Shown piece by piece: positions 36,201 to 47,690 of a DNA stretch of 64,000 bases (its first letter is position 1; each line of letters starts with the position of its first letter). The position numbers and the translations under genes were made by a program. Source of the stretch: Eumeta japonica (Eukaryota > Arthropoda > Insecta > Lepidoptera > Psychidae); assembly GCA_005406025.1 (NCBI GenBank), contig BGZK01000544.1, positions 186,001-250,000 on the forward strand. Direction: 5' to 3'. The notes beneath the pieces were generated by a model. The model saw only the letters and a list, made by a program, of their open reading frames with translations, made no database searches and was not told the DNA's origin.

Positions 36201-36699
36201 TTTCTGTCAAATTTACGACGCCATTGTTACATGGCAAACCTACTCTTACCTTCATAAAAATATGAAAATAAATTCTTTTGTTTGTGTGTTTGCTCCACTC
36301 TCACGGTTTAAAGTTCAACCCAATATTATTCCTTTTTATTATGATAAAATTAAATTTTCTCCTTTTGTAATATAGATTAATGCTTAAAAATAAAACAGCC
36401 AAGACAACGTGCTAGATCAATTTCTAGAATAAAAATAAATAAACGACGTCTGTTCAACATAAGTAGTTTTTTGGAGGAGACATATACAGGGACGTGCTTC
36501 AAACTCTCATTTGCAGTAGTTAACTGTTTACTATTAAAGTTAAAAATGAACATGTTAAAATATCAGTTATCTTAGAGATATTGATATTAATTTGACGTCA
36601 CAAATATTAACATATTTAAAAGTAACTTAGTCTACTGCCAATTGTAAAGTTAAAACAATCTATTTTGACGTGTTCAGTTTTTCACTTTAACAATTAAAA
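36201..36699. other. AT-rich spacer
   Basis: AT-rich DNA with a CRE palindrome TGACGTCA at 36593-36600. Nothing else recognised. Confidence 0.45.
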
Positions 36700-36985
36700 A
36701 TTAATTATTTCAAGTAAGAGTTTGAAGCACACCGCTGCGACACCGTCTTACGACAGTTTTAAGTTCTCTCCAAAGCGCGCAGCAAATGATTTTATTTTAT
36801 AGACACCAATTCACCAATAAGTTTTTAACTTAAGTCATTCCGCGCCTTGGGGATCACATTAAGCCGTTGGTGCTGGATATCGTTATCAAAATGGTGACAA
36901 CCGTCATGACGTTAGCGGCTCTCAAACCACAACGTGCTAGCGAAGAAAGCTCAAGGGCCGAGACCATCGATCTGAAATGAAAAGA
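36700..36985. other. Moderately GC-rich patch
   Basis: Mixed-composition DNA with CCAAAGCGCGCAGC, ACCAATTCACCAATAAG (two CCAAT boxes) and ACCGTCATGACGTTAGCGGC. No exon recognised. Confidence 0.25.
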
Positions 36986-38279
36986 TTGTAAAGGGGTATG
37001 CCTAAGAAACAGGGTGTATAATTAAACCCCGATACAACAAATGCGTGTCTCAATGTTGGGTAAACGTTTTAATAAAATCTGAGTACGGGCCATTTATGGG
37101 TCAGTAGTATATCTTTCCCATAAGGACAATCGAAAATTGTAGATGTATAAAAATAGTTGTAAAGCAGATTTAGTTAAAAATATTTTTTATTGAATTTATT
37201 TAAGGAGCACAGTTACTGTGATTCTTTTAGACTTCTAAAACACACGCTTTAAAAGCCGAAGGGACATTAATCTGAAAGTTAATAACAAACGAAATATATA
37301 CCTTAGAGGAAAATTCACTTAAAAAAACTTTAATGCAATTTCAAGTACCTTTTCAACATCATACAGAATAGATCCGACAGTAAAATAATTCACTACCTAA
37401 CTTTTTCCGTAGAAAACATTCCCTAATTTTCGTTGGTAATTTTTCCCATAGTTTTGTGATGGCTTACATAATTCTCCTGTGTGCACAATTTGCTCATATA
37501 CTATGAAAAAATGGCCGATTTATAAGACTGTAATATATGGACAGTAGGGCGGGACTAAACTATAAAGTTTTCGTTTTTGCTTTTGACTACTCAATCCTAA
37601 AATGGACTTTAGGCCGTTATTTAAAACATCTTGAACCGGTCTCTCACCGAGATCTAGTTCACAAAAAGAAAGAAGACGAAAGGCATATTTTGGAGTTTTC
37701 ATGTAATACGAATATAAGAATATTTGGAAAATCCAAAAGTGCACGACTCATTATGTTCATTCGTTTTTTGTTAATAACTATTAAACGACACAAATCAAGT
37801 TAACCATTTTCAATACCAATCTCCGGACAGTGGATCTCAAGCTATTAAAAAAAAATGGATCAAATTAGTGAATTTTTACGCTCGCTATCGTGTCCGGAAC
37901 GAAAAAAGTGTTGATTGACAGGAAATTTCTTTTGACTATTTTGATAGTTTTTTCTAATTGTATTATGTTAAATCGATTTGAACCAGTGATAGAATTAATC
38001 TTCATTAAATTATCTATCAAATAGTGCACAGGTTAATAAAATTACATGAATTATTAATCGTGTTATTGATGAAAAAAGTTACGAAATTGAGGAAAAAAAA
38101 ATTATTCGTTCGTAGAGCACTTCTTAATGCTTCGCATTATGAGTCGTGCAATAGCACTACGTAATGATCACTGATATGAGAGTTATAGTTTCAAATATAT
38201 AATACGAAATTGAATGATATAAGTATACATAAAATTGATACGAGAATATTTGTCATTTGACTGAATCGAAAAAGAGCGT
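36986..38279. other. AT-rich non-coding stretch
   Basis: AT-rich DNA. Short opposing frames at 37520-37803 overlap one another and are not recognisable. Confidence 0.5.
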
Positions 38280-38324
38280 AACTTCCATTGAAGCCGCATT
38301 CTTTATGTGGCTTCAATGGAAGTT
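38280..38324. repeat. 19-bp inverted repeat with 7-nt loop
   Basis: AACTTCCATTGAAGCCGCA (38280-38298) pairs with 38306-38324 around TTCTTTA. The only mismatch is a G opposite T (GCCGCA versus TGTGGC), again wobble-compatible and CpG-to-TpG in form. Confidence 0.9.
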
Positions 38325-39079
38325 TCATAAAGTTACATCAAGTTCAATGTTCATTGTTCAATCAACATTAAATATTGTTCATTAGAAATGTTCAATGTGA
38401 ACGACGAGTCACTACGTACCTCGTGACGTACCAAAATCGATGAAAATCAAACGAAGAACCATGTAATTGTTGAGAAAGTCTCAACATTACTTTATCTACG
38501 TCAAATATTATCAGTTCGTTCAACGTAATTATGCACGGTCTTTGTGAACGACGGTTTCGATGCGTCGATAAAGTTGAAACGGCGTGTCCGATGGTTTCTT
38601 GAATTAGAGGGATGGTATTGTTATTAATTTTTTATCTCTGCATTGTGCGTTAAAGCAGAAGGCAACATTCAAGTTTGCTTTCAGGAATTATTCTGTTTAA
38701 TCTTCACCATCATCTTTTTAATGTTATATATAAATAAGGATTTTTGGTGATGTGCTCTATTTTATTTCTTGATATTTTTTTAAGAATACGAACCGATATT
38801 TTTTTTTATCATTTCAGTAGTTAGATAAGTACCTACTACTATAGGTTGCGGCACTACATAAATCAAATTGTGCACAAGATTCCCATGGTATCTTGTAAAT
38901 ATAGTTCAATAGATAGCTTTTGATTAAACCATTCAAGTTGAAAGTGACAATCTTTAAAAAGTTTGTAAGTTTAATCGCCTGTCATATATATAACATATAT
39001 CAACACATGCCACATATTACAATTTATTTTGATCTATGATATTTTTGCAACAATTGAATTATTATTATCATTAATGTCG
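38325..39079. other. AT-rich spacer
   Basis: Mixed then AT-rich DNA with no recognisable feature. Confidence 0.45.
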
Positions 39080-39760
39080 AAACTAAACGAAAATACGCCG
39101 AACAACCTAAGCGCATCATCTGAGACGAGTGACTCGGGCGTAAACCTTAAAAATACATCAAGAGCCGCCGCGCGCGCGGTGTCATAGCGCACACAACGAT
39201 GTTTTCCTTCCATCACGGCGCCGTGCCGCAGCCGCGCCCGAGAGCATTACATACGAAATTTTTCTCTCGTTATTTTATTTGCGGTTATTTTGTTATTATT
39301 TCCTCGAGACTGTCATTAGACGGGCCGCCGGACCCTCCGCTTCAGGTCGGCAAACTTGTTCGTTTCGTTAGCAATAATGTTACATACGAGTACCGACTCC
39401 TGGTGTTCTGGGAGCTGGATAAATCTAGAAAGGAACGGAACTCGGCGCGATGAGGACTCGACGTCATTAAAGCCGACCACGGACTAATACCTAATCGGAA
39501 CTTAGTCCGACGGATAATCGAGACGGAGAATTTATTAGCTCGCCCCTAGGGCCGTTGAATTTTCGTTCCCGTGTACCAGTAAGGCGTAAAAAACTCATCT
39601 CCGCTTCGTGCCCCGCGCCCTCCCCGACGCTCCACCCCTCGCCGTCCCCACCCGCTCTGTGAAATATGATGTTTTCCCGGGCCGCGAGGACGCGATTAGA
39701 AAGCGCGACGCGCACTACATAACGTCTCCGTGCCTGCCCCTGATAGTTTTAAGGCGTCGT
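39080..39760. other. Large GC-rich CpG island, candidate regulatory region
   Basis: About 680 bp with GCCGCCGCGCGCGCGG, CGGCGCCGTGCCGCAGCCGC, GACGGGCCGCCGGACCC and a C-run cluster at 39609-39655 (CCCCGCGCCCTCCCC, ACCCCTCGCCGTCCCCACCC), giving minus-strand G-quadruplex potential. Frames on both strands (39199-39453 and 39608-39910 plus, 39491-39715 minus) show no recognisable domain. Promoter or enhancer island is inferred. Confidence 0.4.
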
Positions 39761-40467
39761 ATTACAACTGTGTTTTATGAATTTCCCCTGCCTTTTCGTA
39801 ATGCGTTCTCTTCGTTATTACTTCAGTTTACTCTGTTTATTTTTCGTAATAAACGCCCTTTACGAAGTGACAAGTTATTATCATATATTTCTAGCGTAAT
39901 GATACATTGATTACTTAATTAACTAAACTATATCAAACTGTACCAAAATTAGAAAGAGAAGGCTGTTTTGCTTTCGACATCGACTTTTTTTGCTTATCTG
40001 TTGTAAGCTTTTTTTCACTTTCACAGTGCGAAACTTGACATTTGACATGCACGAGATGGAGGTCTTCCCTGCTTAGCGACGACAGTCCAAAGCTCTGCCT
40101 GTTATGGAGGAAGACAACAGACAACAGTGGAACATCAGCGATGGTCAATGATGACGAGTCATGGAAGGCAACTATTCTTCTATATACAACCTTCTATATA
40201 GAGGCGACGTGAAACTATTAAATTGGTTCCTTTTTAATTCGCCTACACTTAGCACAATTGGTGTTAGAGGACCGCTAGTGCCAGGCCACGTTTTTTTAGT
40301 AGTTAGTTGTGTATTTGTATTATAATGACGTCCTGCGCAATTAGATATTTCATGAATAACAAATTAATTTAATAAAAGTATTATATAAGTAATATAAAAT
40401 CTAGCATAACGGCACAGAGCTTCATGCAATTACTTCTTCTAATTATAATATGTTTTTAATGTCTATT
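39761..40467. other. Non-coding spacer
   Basis: Mixed to AT-rich DNA. A minus frame at 39933-40148 is Lys/Ser-rich and not recognised. Confidence 0.4.
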
Positions 40468-40505
40468 TATTGTTATATATAATATGTGTATAATATATAA
40501 CAATA
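40468..40505. repeat. 13-bp AT-rich inverted repeat
   Basis: TATTGTTATATAT (40468-40480) is the exact reverse complement of ATATATAACAATA (40493-40505), with a 12-nt loop. Confidence 0.75.
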
Positions 40506-40788
40506 TTACTGAGCGTAACCATTTTACTATACACCTGTATCTATTTATTATGTAAAAATCTATTTTTATTTTTGGAATTTAAAAATCATTTTTATAGGGG
40601 TACCTACCTATTATGAAATAGTTCATATTGAAAATTTCATCGGAATTTCAATTTTAAAAAGAAAATTTAAATGTTGCTATTTAAATAAGAAAGAGACTAA
40701 TACAATTCAAAGATTTTGGAATTTTTTCATTTTTGTGTATTAGTTGTGTGGCGATAAATTGAGAGTATTTTTTTTTATTAATTTCATT

Positions 40789-40845
40789 AATCTGGATTCA
40801 AATAAAGATTTGTACAAATCTGGATTCAAACAAAAAAATTGTACA
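40789..40845. repeat. Tandem duplication of a ~28-bp unit
   Basis: AATCTGGATTCAAATAAAGA, followed by TTTGTACA, is repeated immediately as AATCTGGATTCAAACAAAAA, followed by AATTGTACA, with few differences. Confidence 0.85.
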
Positions 40846-41059
40846 AATGTATTATATAATGTTGTTAGGCTTTCACATTTTTTTTCACACCAATACAGAT
40901 ACTAGGTTTTTTCTATACTAAAACGAATGAGACACATTCCGATGTCATTTTCGCTATTCTTTACGATATGGTGAGTATTATTGTACACATGCAACATCAC
41001 TATGTGAGTCAATCTGAAAATTCTTAGAAAATAAAAAAAACTGAACAAATTAGCAAGTT

Positions 41060-42075
41060 ATTTTTATTGTTTTTGTTTTTCAAAATGTTTGTTTTCAAAA
41101 TCTTTCGAGATCAATGCATCACTGCATTTGCTGGAACTACTGAGAGGAACAATTTACCCACTCACACTTCAACGACATTTTCATATGCAGCCATTCGTTC
41201 CTCATCATTCGTAAACCACTTTCCTTTAAGTTTTACTTTTATTTTAGGAAATAAATAAAAATAACATGGTGAAAGGTCAGGGATGTAAAGTGGGTGATCC
41301 ATTATTTCTATACCCAACGCCCCAAATAGTTAGTTGTTTGTTTGGCGATATGTGCTGAGGTGTCGTCATAATGAAGGAGAGTCCTACAGCGAGGTCGTTT
41401 TTCAGTACTTTATCCAAAACTAGAGACAAACAAAAAAAATTGTGTGCAGTGACTGTTTTTTTATCTTCTAAAACATTCGTTGCATAATGACCTGTCATTC
41501 TGAAGAAAGAGGTCATCGTGTTATTTCCGACGCTTCGGTCTCGTCTTACTTTAGCAGAGGGAACACCCACAGAAGGGCAGACTGCCTTTTGGTTTCGGGA
41601 TGGTAACAGTGAATTCAGCGTACGTCGCCCGTAACTGTATAGTACACAGCATTTGAGTCACCACCGGTAAATCTTTGGATCAATTCGCGGCACAGATTAA
41701 TACGACGGAATCTTTGAGCGTCGGTTAAAATAATGAGGTATCCACCGAGTACAAAGCTTCCCGACCGCTAAATATTCACGAAGGATGTTGTTCACTTGAC
41801 TCATACCGATGCCTAAAGTCGTCCTACTCTGCTGGTAGGTCGATCTTTTATCAGTCTCTATCACGAGCCGCACAATACCGAAGTTGTCTTCAGATGTCAC
41901 CTTCACGAGAGATTCCTCATGCAAATCGTCAGTCAGATTAGTGCGAACACGTTTGAATTTGTTAAACCAACTTATTTTTTAAATTTACAGCTATGAAAAT
42001 TGACAGGAGATGGAGCTTTATCATGAAAGGCTGACCGAAGTCTGTTATAACTTTCTTGTAGGCTTAAATGGCAAC
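41060..42075 (-). mobile_element. Degenerate mariner (DD34D) transposase, near full length
   Basis: On the minus strand the conceptual protein follows the mariner order. It has a FNKFKR segment, an intact stretch of 75 codons (41924 to 41697) with LGIGMSQVNNIL and LCTRWIPH, then GGDSNAVYYTVTGD, a MTGHYATNVLEDKKTVTA block, LLHYDD, IPDLSPC and a C-terminal LFPKIKVKLKGKWF. The first catalytic Asp (41624-41626) is kept but followed two codons later by TGA (41615-41617). The second Asp is kept (41365-41367). The third is Tyr (41261-41263). The roughly 35-codon spacing from second to third fits DD34D. Several frameshifts separate the blocks, so it is inactive. The order and wording resemble the cecropia-type mariners of moths (memory). 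No terminal repeats were found. Confidence 0.9.
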
Positions 42076-43795
42076 CGATAGACATAATAAAATCATTGCA
42101 CGAAAATTTTGTCCCGTTAAGTTCATATTGTCCTTAGACATACAATTTTCTTTACACAGCCAATTTATAAAAACAAATGACAGATAAATACAATATATAC
42201 AATAAGATTGGCAAATAGTTCCATTTTTACATTTAAATATGTTTTTTTTATGTTACAGTTTCTAAGTGGCCAGTACTAAAAATTTTAAGTTTAACGTACT
42301 TATACAATGAAACACGACCGGAAAAATGGTATTTCGTTTAGTTCAGAATTAGTCATTAAATAATATTATAATTATCAAAATTAACGCAATCAAGCTCATT
42401 TACAGTACATAATGATACATGTGTATTTATTGAGTTTTATCATTCGGAATTAAATTGGGAAAATTGAGTTTTAGTTTAGTAGTAAGGTAGTAAAATAAGT
42501 CTCTTAAGTAAAAACGTAACTCTTTAAGTCATCTATTATCACACCACTGTTTCCTCTCTCCGTTTAGGATTTCAACATTCTATTACGTGTAAATCAAAAA
42601 CTTTCAACATCTGATCATCTTTGTTCTGATCAATTAAATAATTTCGAATCCAAAGTGATGAAATAATGTGGTGATAAAGCGTCTGTATAGTATTGTGTTG
42701 GCATATACCTGTGAACAGAAATCCATACAAAATTTCTTCACTTACCTACAATAGATGTATAACCATCATGCCTTTGTTCCTATATTATTTGTTGAATATT
42801 ATAATAATCCAAATGGAAGAGTACATTATGAGTTAAGCCTTTCATTATTTTCGTTACGAGCTTTTATGTGAAACTTTTATTTAACAGACAAGCGACCGAT
42901 TAATTTTAAATTACTATTGTATACCTAGGCAATGGTCACTTTTAAGTTACATCTTCTATGAGGACATTAATTAAAGGAACAAATAACAAAACCCAGCCGC
43001 CAATGGTAAATAAATAAATCTTTATAGATACCAGAATGGCACACGATGCAACCAGTAATAAACAGGCTTGATACGTATTGAAATGCAACCGCTGGCGACG
43101 CAGTGTCCTGTGGTCGCATGCTACCAATTGCCTATTAAATACCACAAACAGCTGCACTGCCGTTGTGGCATGTATGATGGCGCATTAATTGGTGACAGTT
43201 TATCTCCGAATTTTCAACAAGGTGTGATGAAGCCCCGTCCTTAATTAAAATTATCAAATCATTAATAACCAGTAGTATTTAATGATAAAAGTGTTTTTTT
43301 TTTTTGATTTAATTAGTGATTCCGCTATCACAAAGCACCGTAGAAAATTTGCATTAGTTAATGTATTTTATTTCGAATGCATTGAGATTTTAATTCTTAA
43401 GGTTTTTTGAGATACCAAAGTGAAGTACAAGAACATTTCCAATTTCCAATTTGATCAAAATAAAATAGGTGTAATGAATACTTTTGCTTAAGGTACAAAT
43501 TTTAAAACAATATTAACTAATTACCGACCCATTTTGTATACATGCTCAGTAAGTCAATTGCTGATTTTTATGTAAAAATGTTATTTTCTTTATACGATGG
43601 AAAAGCTTGTGAAGTAACCTATTAGATATTTTATTAACGTTGTACAAATATAATATTATAGTGCTCGTTATTTATTTATCAGTTCGTTAGAAATAACATG
43701 ATTCTCTTAATTTAAATTTCTGCGAACTAATTTAGCGAATTACCTTCTGCACGAAAAAGAAAATTTGATACAACATAATCAAGGTATTGACGATC
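42076..43795. other. AT-rich spacer
   Basis: AT-rich. A moderately GC-richer block at about 42940-43230 contains a hydrophobic minus-strand frame of 71 codons that I do not recognise. No other feature. Confidence 0.4.
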
Positions 43796-43810
43796 AAAAG
43801 GAATATAATG

Positions 43811-43853
43811 GATGTTCCAGTAGTATTTTTTATCATATTTTCCTTAATGAGTA
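43811..43853 (+). other. Possible short signal-peptide-like first exon
   Basis: ATGGATGTTCCAGTAG opens a 14-codon frame reading MDVPVVFFIIFSLM, a start-plus-hydrophobic pattern like a signal peptide. It runs directly into GTAAGT, a consensus insect splice donor. No downstream acceptor in the next few hundred bases continues a convincing frame, and no core promoter is visible. This is a weak candidate and may be chance in T-rich DNA. Confidence 0.15.
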
Positions 43854-44480
43854 AGTAATAATTTTATTTCTTTGATCTATTCAAGGCTATATTCATATTA
43901 CAATTCAGAGAACCTATAATTCCACCGTTTGCCACTCAGTACCCGAAATAGCATTGACTGTTGTGAAATATATGTGACATATATAAATGTAAGTTTAAAT
44001 GTCACATTAACAAGTGTTGCAGCCAAAACGTCAAAATAAAAACCTAACTCCCAACAAATTTTGAAGTTAGACTGATAAAATTCAAGTTATTTCAAATATT
44101 TTGCAATTAATTTACGAACGAATGGACCTATTGAAATCGAAATTACGGTATTCAAAAGGGTTTAATAGAATTTAGAGTTCCTAAAAAATTAGAGATCAAT
44201 TTGCTAAGTGGATTTTGAAATACATCAAAAACTAAATTTTAAAGATCTTTTAAAATAATGTCTAAATCATAAAACTGATCGATTGTCAAATCTAACCAGC
44301 TCCCTTACTTGCAAAAACCATTCGATGGAGCTTTCACAACTTCATCGCCCAAGCCAGTATAGGCCAAGACAGTTCTATAGAATGCCGCTAGCTCCATTCG
44401 GACCTTTTTTTTTAAGATAATTTATATCTAATTTTAATCATCCCACTGTTGAGGTATACATTTCCCACGATATTTTTATA
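43854..44480. other. AT-rich spacer
   Basis: AT-rich DNA with nothing recognisable. Confidence 0.45.
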
Positions 44481-44487
44481 TCAGACT

Positions 44488-44700
44488 GGGGGGCTTATAC
44501 CTTAAGCCCGTCGTCACCAAAGTGGTGACAACCTTCGGTACCGACGGCTTAAAGTGCTCCACCGAGGTACGTCTCTCCTAAGTGGGCTTGAGTCAAGAAC
44601 TCATCGGTCAATTCACCCGTGGTCAGGATCGAAACCAGCACTACCCGGTTCGAAGGCCACGCCGCTGACCTGTGAGCCAGCACCGCTTATGATAGATATC
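44488..44700 (+). repeat. Interspersed repeat with ACCGACGGCTTAA core
   Basis: GGGGGGCTTATACCTTAAGC, TTCGGTACCGACGGCTTAAA, GTGCTCCACCGAGGTACG, and a GATCGAAACCAGCACTACCC / GAAGGCCACGCCGCTGACC tail. The GACGGCTTAA...GTGCTC-CGAGG order is familiar from Lepidoptera repeats (memory). A GGTTCGAA motif resembling a tRNA B box is present, so a SINE-like origin is possible but unproven. Confidence 0.55.
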
Positions 44701-45059
44701 TATCTCAATCCGAATACTTGCAAACGAAAATCTTTTTTTTTTCTCTAATACTCTTGAAAATGAATAATTACCTATTATGAGATTGAAAGACTCAAAAATA
44801 CAATCATCGACACGATATTTTCAAGTTTGAGTTGAGCAATAATGTTTTTTGTGCTTTCCAAGTTACAAAACATTCTTTACAAGTTTCAGATATACCTTAC
44901 AAGTTTCAAATAAAGCAATATCGTTGTAGCATGATAGAATTAGAAGAATATCGTTAATTATTAGAAGCGACTGATTATATTAGCCCGTAGCTCTGCTAGC
45001 GTTGTCTTTTAAGAATGGACTCTTTATTTTCTTTATGTCGACTGATCACGTTGTCAAGC
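44701..45059. other. AT-rich spacer
   Basis: AT-rich DNA with a near-tandem ACAAGTTTCAGATATACCTT / ACAAGTTTCAAATAAAGC at about 44880. Nothing else. Confidence 0.4.
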
Positions 45060-45131
45060 AGAACCACAATCTTTGTCCCACTCTTGACATAAATACCGGT
45101 TTTGCCCTTATTACGTTCAAAGCAGTGAGCA

Positions 45132-45290
45132 AAAGCTATATGGTATCTTTATAAATTATAGCCTTTATCTTATTCTGATTTGCAGGCTGCAATACTGTTA
45201 AGTTTGATCAAAATCCGTCCAGCAATTTTTGTGTGAAAGCGTAACAAATATCGTTCATGCGGCACAAACTTTCACGTTTATAATATTAGT
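45132..45290 (+). mobile_element. 3' end of an RTE-type LINE
   Basis: Block order AATTATAGCCTTTATCTTAT, GATCAAAATCCGTCCAGCAA, TTTTTGTGTGAAAGCGTAAC, ACAAACTTTCACGTTTATAA, TATTAGTA. This is the standard 3' terminus of RTE-clade LINEs in Lepidoptera (established knowledge recalled, not searched). No coding part remains upstream, so it is a 5'-truncated insertion. Confidence 0.75.
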
Positions 45291-45879
45291 ACAACTTTTT
45301 TATAAATAATCTTTATAATTGGGCTGTAATACAGCCCGCGCACGGTGACTATATAATATTTCTTCTAACACGATCGTATAAAAGTTGTTTCTAGTTTACA
45401 ACAATTATAGAACAACATTTATGTTAGTTGCCAAACAACGCGTATTAGTGACTAAGGACCAATTTTGCTCGCTACATTCGTACTTATCATAATGAGATAA
45501 AGAACTACAAGTTCGTGTATGACCTCGATCCAATAAGATCATGTAAGATTATTGATATATAACGCAAATTGTTAAAACGATTTTATATGTAATAGGTTCT
45601 TTCTTCTTCATGTTCTTCGTTATCATATGATCTTTTAGAATCATCGTTATTTAAGTCTCAGAAGTAATTCATTTATCATCATTTTCTCTAATGAACAATT
45701 TTGCAAAAGAAAAATGAAAATGCGCTTTCAACAACAATTTAATTAAAATAATTCATTATTTTTGCAGTCAGTGTCTTTATAGATAATAATAAACCCGACG
45801 CATTTATGTCTTAACTTACATCAACAACATCACTTTTTTAACTTTTTAGCTCATAAAAAAAATTGTAATTATAAAAAGC
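45291..45879. other. AT-rich spacer
   Basis: AT-rich DNA with nothing recognisable. Confidence 0.45.
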
Positions 45880-46135
45880 ATTAATTTTTTCGGCTATTGA
45901 TATTTCTGGACGCTTTGAGCTCGATAGTATCAAGAAGTATCAGGTATGGAATGAATACAAGGTCAACCAGGTCTTTCGAATTTTCGAGCTCAAAATGTTT
46001 ATTATTGGACAAAAGACCCTCAAAAACACATCTGTCAATATCACAGCGGGAAGTTTTAGGTATGGCCTGCAAGGCCAACCGTTTTTCTAGTTTTTCTGTT
46101 CAGACTTTTCGAGCGACAGCATATTTCTCAGCTTC
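45880..46135 (+). repeat. Second copy of the 19.8-kb repeat module
   Basis: CGAGCTCAAAATGTTTATTA, CCCTCAAAAACACATCTGTC, AATATCACAG and GGTATGGCCTGCAAGGCC correspond in order to 19815-19915. Both copies also share antisense codon-level similarity (LQAI, then CDIDRC or YDIYRC, then FE). The minus frame at 45881-46078 is therefore repeat-derived. Confidence 0.6.
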
Positions 46136-46139
46136 GTTT

Positions 46140-46520
46140 CCGTCAAACCTGTGAACGATCGTTGACAAAACACACATCGAATGTCGAACCTCCACATTTT
46201 TCGATGTCAGCTGAACACCTCGCCCGTTCGATTGTGATCGTTGACTCCGGCAGCAAAGATCAAACTGAACGCGCTCACTACACCCGCCCGTGGGCGCGCG
46301 CGTCCGATGTAGGTTACGTGCGGAGCGGTCCCGTTCGTCGTCCCATTATCCCTCATTTCTTTGCATTGCGATAATGTAGGCATAAATCACATATCGTATG
46401 TGTACAGAGCGACCCGCGCCGCGGGAAGGATCAAAGGCGCTATATATCAAGCTAATGCTGATATGATATGTTAAATAAATTGCCGTCTACGGGATATTGC
46501 CGCGTGTGATCCCGGCTCTG
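46140..46520. other. GC-rich island, candidate regulatory region
   Basis: CTCGCCCGTTCG, CCCGTGGGCGCGCGCGTCCG, GCGGAGCGGTCCCGTTCG and GACCCGCGCCGCGGGAAGG. The plus frame at 46162-46374 has no recognisable domain. Confidence 0.35.
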
Positions 46521-47329
46521 GGAGGAAATTTCTTTTGGATGAAAAACCTTAATGAATACTTTCCGATGAAATTAATTTGAATGAGTGACGTTCATCGTTT
46601 AATGCATGATTCTAAACAGATACGCTCTGAAAAATTTGTGGCATTTAGCAATCATGTGTGATAGATCTGTTTTTATTTTTAATATTTTTTATATAATTAT
46701 AATGCTCATATTCATTTAATATTTTTTTTTATAGAAACAGTTCTGCTTATTACTTTTTATTAATAATGTTTCTGTTTGTGTACATACGGGGTAAAGTAAG
46801 TTGAAAATATACTCTAATTGCATGTCTTACATATTCCACAATCTGAAAATTGGAAATATTATATTTTATGATGATTTTCAGTTTTCCAAGAACTTTTATT
46901 CGAAATGCATATTAAGTAACTTTTTTAATAGTTAATTTGGCATAAAACATTGATAGGCTAATTAAGTTATATTTGTTATAAGTATATAATTAATAGTCAG
47001 ACAGATATGTATACATGTATATGTATATATACAAAATACTATATGACTTTGTAGCGTAATAAGAAACAATTACTTAGAAATTTTATTTACGTTAACAACA
47101 GTTACGCTTTTAGCTTATAGGGAATGAAGATTATTTTTCTTTTTAAATAGATTTTATAAATTCCTTAATGTAACGTATTTACATATGTAATTATACAATA
47201 AACTTAATACAATGGAAAAGGTGTACTCATGTAATAAAATTATTAAAACGATTAGACTAATGGAATAAAAGCATTAAAGAAATTTTATCAATATCAAAAC
47301 TCTAATATAACTTGTAATAATAAAACTCG
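46521..47329. other. AT-rich spacer
   Basis: AT-rich DNA, including an alternating TATACATGTATATGTATATA stretch near 47010. Nothing else. Confidence 0.5.
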
Positions 47330-47690
47330 CATCTATCTCGACGGCGCATCGCATAAGTGCCAATAGAGTGTCGCACTTCTCACTATCTACAAAAGAAATT
47401 ACATGTCGGTGTGTTAGAGGGGTGTGAGGAGCCCGTCACGGGGGCCGGGGAAGGGGCGGGTTCGAAAGAGGTGAAGGGTGGAACGTGACGTCACCGACGA
47501 GGCCGCCTCGAATAAATGCGATGGAAATTGGAGGATTTGTTTACCTATATTCCTCTCACACTTTTGACACTAAAAGGCACTGCGAGCGACTAACCCCCCC
47601 GCCTCCTCCCCGTACCCCACCAACCCTACCCACTACTCCAACTATTATTCCCTTTTGTTCTCATGTGTTCGTGGTGTTAAAGTTGACGCT
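47330..47690. promoter_or_regulatory. GC-rich island with CRE and G-quadruplex motifs
   Basis: A perfect CRE palindrome TGACGTCA lies at 47486-47493 within GGAACGTGACGTCACCGACG. Upstream, 47440-47460 is a textbook plus-strand G-quadruplex motif (runs of 5, 4, 4 and 3 G with 1-2 nt loops). Downstream, C runs at 47594-47618 give a minus-strand equivalent. The combination resembles a CpG promoter or enhancer. The plus frame from 47485 is Pro/Thr-rich from the C runs and not credible as protein. Confidence 0.45.

Noticed and set aside
42942..43157. Hydrophobic 71-codon antisense frame suggestive of a membrane protein
   Set aside because: Short, no partner exons, and hydrophobicity follows from T-rich codons.
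46032..46045. TATCACAGC resembling a miR-2 family seed
   Set aside because: It lies in an interspersed repeat and the sequence beyond the seed does not match, with no hairpin arm opposite.
47440..47475. tRNA T-loop-like GGGTTCGAAAG
   Set aside because: Preceding sequence is a G-run quadruplex motif with no acceptor or anticodon stems.
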